From Rhypophila decipiens (Eukaryota > Ascomycota > Sordariomycetes > Sordariales > Naviculisporaceae): a DNA stretch of 47,068 bases. Position 1 is the stretch's first letter. Each line of letters starts with the position of its first letter. The notes beneath the pieces are model-generated. The model was not told where the DNA came from. It ran no database searches and saw only the letters and a program-made list of their open reading frames with translations. Positions 44,955 to 47,068 of the stretch are shown here, piece by piece. The position numbers and the translations under genes are program-made. The DNA lies in the NCBI GenBank assembly GCA_033297075.1, contig MU858292.1, forward strand, positions 1 through 47,068. Direction: 5' to 3'.

Positions 44955-45628
44955 TTACCACGAATACGCATCGACTTCCAGCTTAAAGACGGTGGCTCCT
45001 TGGGCCGTCCTCCCCGCCGATGCGACAGAAACCCGTACATCATCGCAGAGCCCAGTTGGGCTAGAAACAACCACACCGACCTGGGACCAGCCCAGCTTGA
45101 TCTCGTCGGCAAGAAGCTTCTCCAAATCGAGTCTCTCGCTGATTCTCATATCCTTCTCAGCCACCTTTTCCAATGCCGGTTCTAGCTCGTCAACAAGACA
45201 CCTCGCATTTTCTTTCATGCTCCAAGCGAGCTTCACATTGGACTGGTGCCATATCCACGGCAACACGCCGGTGATACCAATCCCGCCGCCTATCAACAAA
45301 AGCCTTTCACAGCCCCAAACTCGCGTTGTCGAGTTGTTTGGATATGGCCCATCCAAAAGGGTAAGCAAACCATCGCAGGTCTTGAGGTGCCTGGTCAGCC
45401 CCTTGGACTTTTCACCAAGAGCGTTACTCCTGAGCTTGGTGATTCCAATATCTCAAGTGCCCGCTCAGCCATTCTTACTCCCTTCTCGGCATCTCCATCC
45501 GGACCTTTGACCAAGATTGAGCCGCCGTCTGTGGGACTGCTGCTGCCACTCGAGTCACTATCACCTTCTTTCCCAGATCTCGAAAGTAAACCGAGACGGG
45601 TGATTCTCCCACGGTCTTCTCCAGCCAT
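44955..45628 (-). pseudogene. Ferric reductase (FRE-type) C-terminal relic
   Basis: The minus-strand frame 45368-44955 reads LLTLLDGPYP..LLLIGGGIGITGVLPWIW..VKLAWSMKE and ends ..RLDLEKLLADE, GLCDDVRVSVASAGR, VFKLEVDAYSW, the NAD(P)H-binding end of fungal FRE-type ferric reductases, with its normal C-terminus. Upstream on the same strand, 45628-45395 contains GEDRGRITRLGLLSR..TLLVKS, the preceding FAD-domain edge. A frame break near 45408 separates them (LLVKS versus SKGLTRHL). The heme-binding membrane domain and the rest of the gene are absent. So this is a 5'-truncated, frameshifted fragment. Forward-strand frames over the same DNA are shadows. Confidence 0.8.
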
Positions 45629-47068
45629 TCAAGCTAGGAAATTGCGCATAAACATGCAAGCCCGACCTCAACTCGCTTCTCATTCCTGCCGTGCCGCATC
45701 TTTTGCGAGTAATATCGTTTCGAGGGAAATTTTCCTCCGATTTTGGCCGCCTCCAAGGCGTCGTTTTAGCCACCCTAAACCCACCCCACCCCGGCCACAT
45801 ACCCCTGTTGCCTTCTGCCTCACAACTCCTTGGCATTAATGCCAAGAGTTTTATTTTCTGAAAATAAAACCGATTCTTTTCACAACCGCCACTCATTCCT
45901 CCCTCCTATCGCCACCACAGCTAATTTTGTTGGGTATTATTATTAACATTTTTGCAAAGATACTACCAGGCGGCAAAAGACAGTTAAGCAATATCACTCT
46001 ATGAGTAAAGATCGATAAGGTGCTCGCTGGGTATAATTTTTTGAAGCTGGACTACTTCTAGGATGTTTGGATACGTTAGTTTGTGGGCCTGAATATTAGT
46101 CTACTGACGCGCGAGAAATTACTCGTTTGTTTCTCTTTCCGTTTCTTCTTTCTACTCTTTTGTTGATACCTCCCTACTAGTAAGACTAGGTGTTTAGCTA
46201 GCACTGATCAGATGATAAGACTGATCACTTGAACGCAGCGGAAGCAAATAGAGTAAATGTACTGGATTAAAAATGAACGAATGAATGAATTTTAATACAA
46301 AGGTCAGGAACACAGAAATGGGTGGAAAGACCACTCATTTATGTCCATCAGACCTGCATCGCCACTAACTAGCCAGAACTCAACTAGGACCCATAGTGGA
46401 TCAGTCTGATGTACCTGACTGATCAGGTCACTGAACACCTCCTTCCAGCAGCGCTCTAAGGCATCCATCTCAACAGTTTAAAATCCTACAATTTAGTTTT
46501 CAGTGCCTTTTTTTCGGTCTCCAAGATTGCCACGTTCAGATATTTTAGATCAAACGCTTTTTCCACCTCCTGAACAATCTCCGTTGCGTTCGATCCCCCT
46601 TATTAGCCACGTTCATCTGACCTGGCTGGAGGGCCACCCATCCTACTATCAGAACAGTTCAACATTGAAATTCTGAACACTCGGTTACCTAAGGAGGCGA
46701 ACTATCTTTCTCAGCGGCCGCTCCTGATCATCAAGCCACAAATCCTTCACCTTGGGTGGAAAAAAAAGACCGAACTCGCCCCTGAAGCTGACAACATGAC
46801 AACGGCCAAGACAAAAAGATTTCAGGGCCGATTTAAACTACTTTAGAAAAGATCTTATGTATATCATGGCTCGATAGTGCCACAACTTGGTGCCAACTCA
46901 ATCTTTACCGGATATGACCTAATCAAATACTTCGTTTATGGAATTTACAAACAATGTTCAATATGAGTCACACTTGTGACGGGCTGAGCCCTGTGAGGGC
47001 CTCGGCAACCCTCGGCCGTGGCACCGAGAATGGTGGGGCAGAGCCCCACCAGCGACCCTTGATGAAGC
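45629..47068. other. Right window edge, no gene recognised
   Basis: No convincing coding frame on either strand. Several CTGATCA motifs cluster at 46206-46430. The last 90 bp become abruptly GC-rich from TGTGACGGGCTGAGCCCTGT (46975 on), a sharp composition change that could be the edge of a transposon or LTR, cut by the window end. Confidence 0.4.

Noticed and set aside
44926..45839. Long forward-strand ORFs over the ferric reductase relic
   Set aside because: They are antisense shadows; the minus strand carries recognisable FRE motifs.
1..47068. CRISPR arrays, bacterial operons or ribosome binding sites
   Set aside because: Spliceosomal introns and fungal families throughout; none of the tandem repeats has unique spacers.

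Overview
The window reads as nuclear DNA of a filamentous ascomycete (Pezizomycotina). Genes carry several 50-95 bp GT-AG introns with CTAAC/CTGAC-like branch sites, secreted proteins have Kex2 or GPI-type processing signals, and the gene families are typical of such fungi: an NLR with alpha/beta-hydrolase, NB-ARC and TPR parts, CorA-like membrane proteins, DUF3435/FluG-type recombinase-like zinc-finger proteins, and fungal ferric reductase. I cannot assign a species.

Layout. 1-2.0 kb is repeat-rich with no convincing gene. 2.08-6.16 kb is a complete NLR-type gene whose single reading frame is cut by three in-frame nonsense codons. 6.2-8.4 kb is a repeat field: diverged direct repeats, a 135-bp tandem duplication, and a 437-bp MITE-like element with perfect 21-bp terminal inverted repeats, a perfect 8-bp target-site duplication and an internal minisatellite. 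8.42-13.74 kb is a large multi-exon gene ending in a CorA-like two-helix membrane module. 14.7-17.06 kb is dipeptidyl peptidase III (M49) with an apparent 1-bp insertion. 17.4-18.05 kb (minus) is a small membrane-protein gene with an in-frame TAG. 19.3-20.2 kb encodes a GC-rich, GPI-anchored, cysteine-rich surface protein. 23.0-23.8 kb encodes a small Kex2-processed secreted cysteine protein.

24.3-30.4 kb holds three intact, probably metabolic genes: a prolyl-4-hydroxylase-type 2OG oxygenase (minus), a GliT-like FAD dithiol oxidoreductase (minus) and an alcohol O-acetyltransferase-like enzyme (plus). They could be a small cluster but nothing proves it. 30.8-32.9 kb holds relics, including a truncated RBR-type E3 ligase. 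34.2-40.2 kb carries two tandem, decayed paralogues of a DUF3435/FluG-like tyrosine-recombinase fold fused to C2H2 fingers; the second has lost the predicted catalytic segment by an in-frame deletion but keeps a long ORF. 40.9-45.6 kb holds a membrane-protein relic (minus), an intracellular subtilisin-like (S8) protease gene, and a ferric reductase 3' relic (minus). The last 1.4 kb has no recognisable gene.

Overall this looks like accessory sequence. Conserved enzymes and secreted proteins sit among self/non-self-type genes, recombinase-like genes and many gene relics. Several relics are inactivated mainly by nonsense codons that a single C-to-T or G-to-A transition would explain. All exon boundaries come from reading splice signals and frame continuity by eye, with no transcript support.
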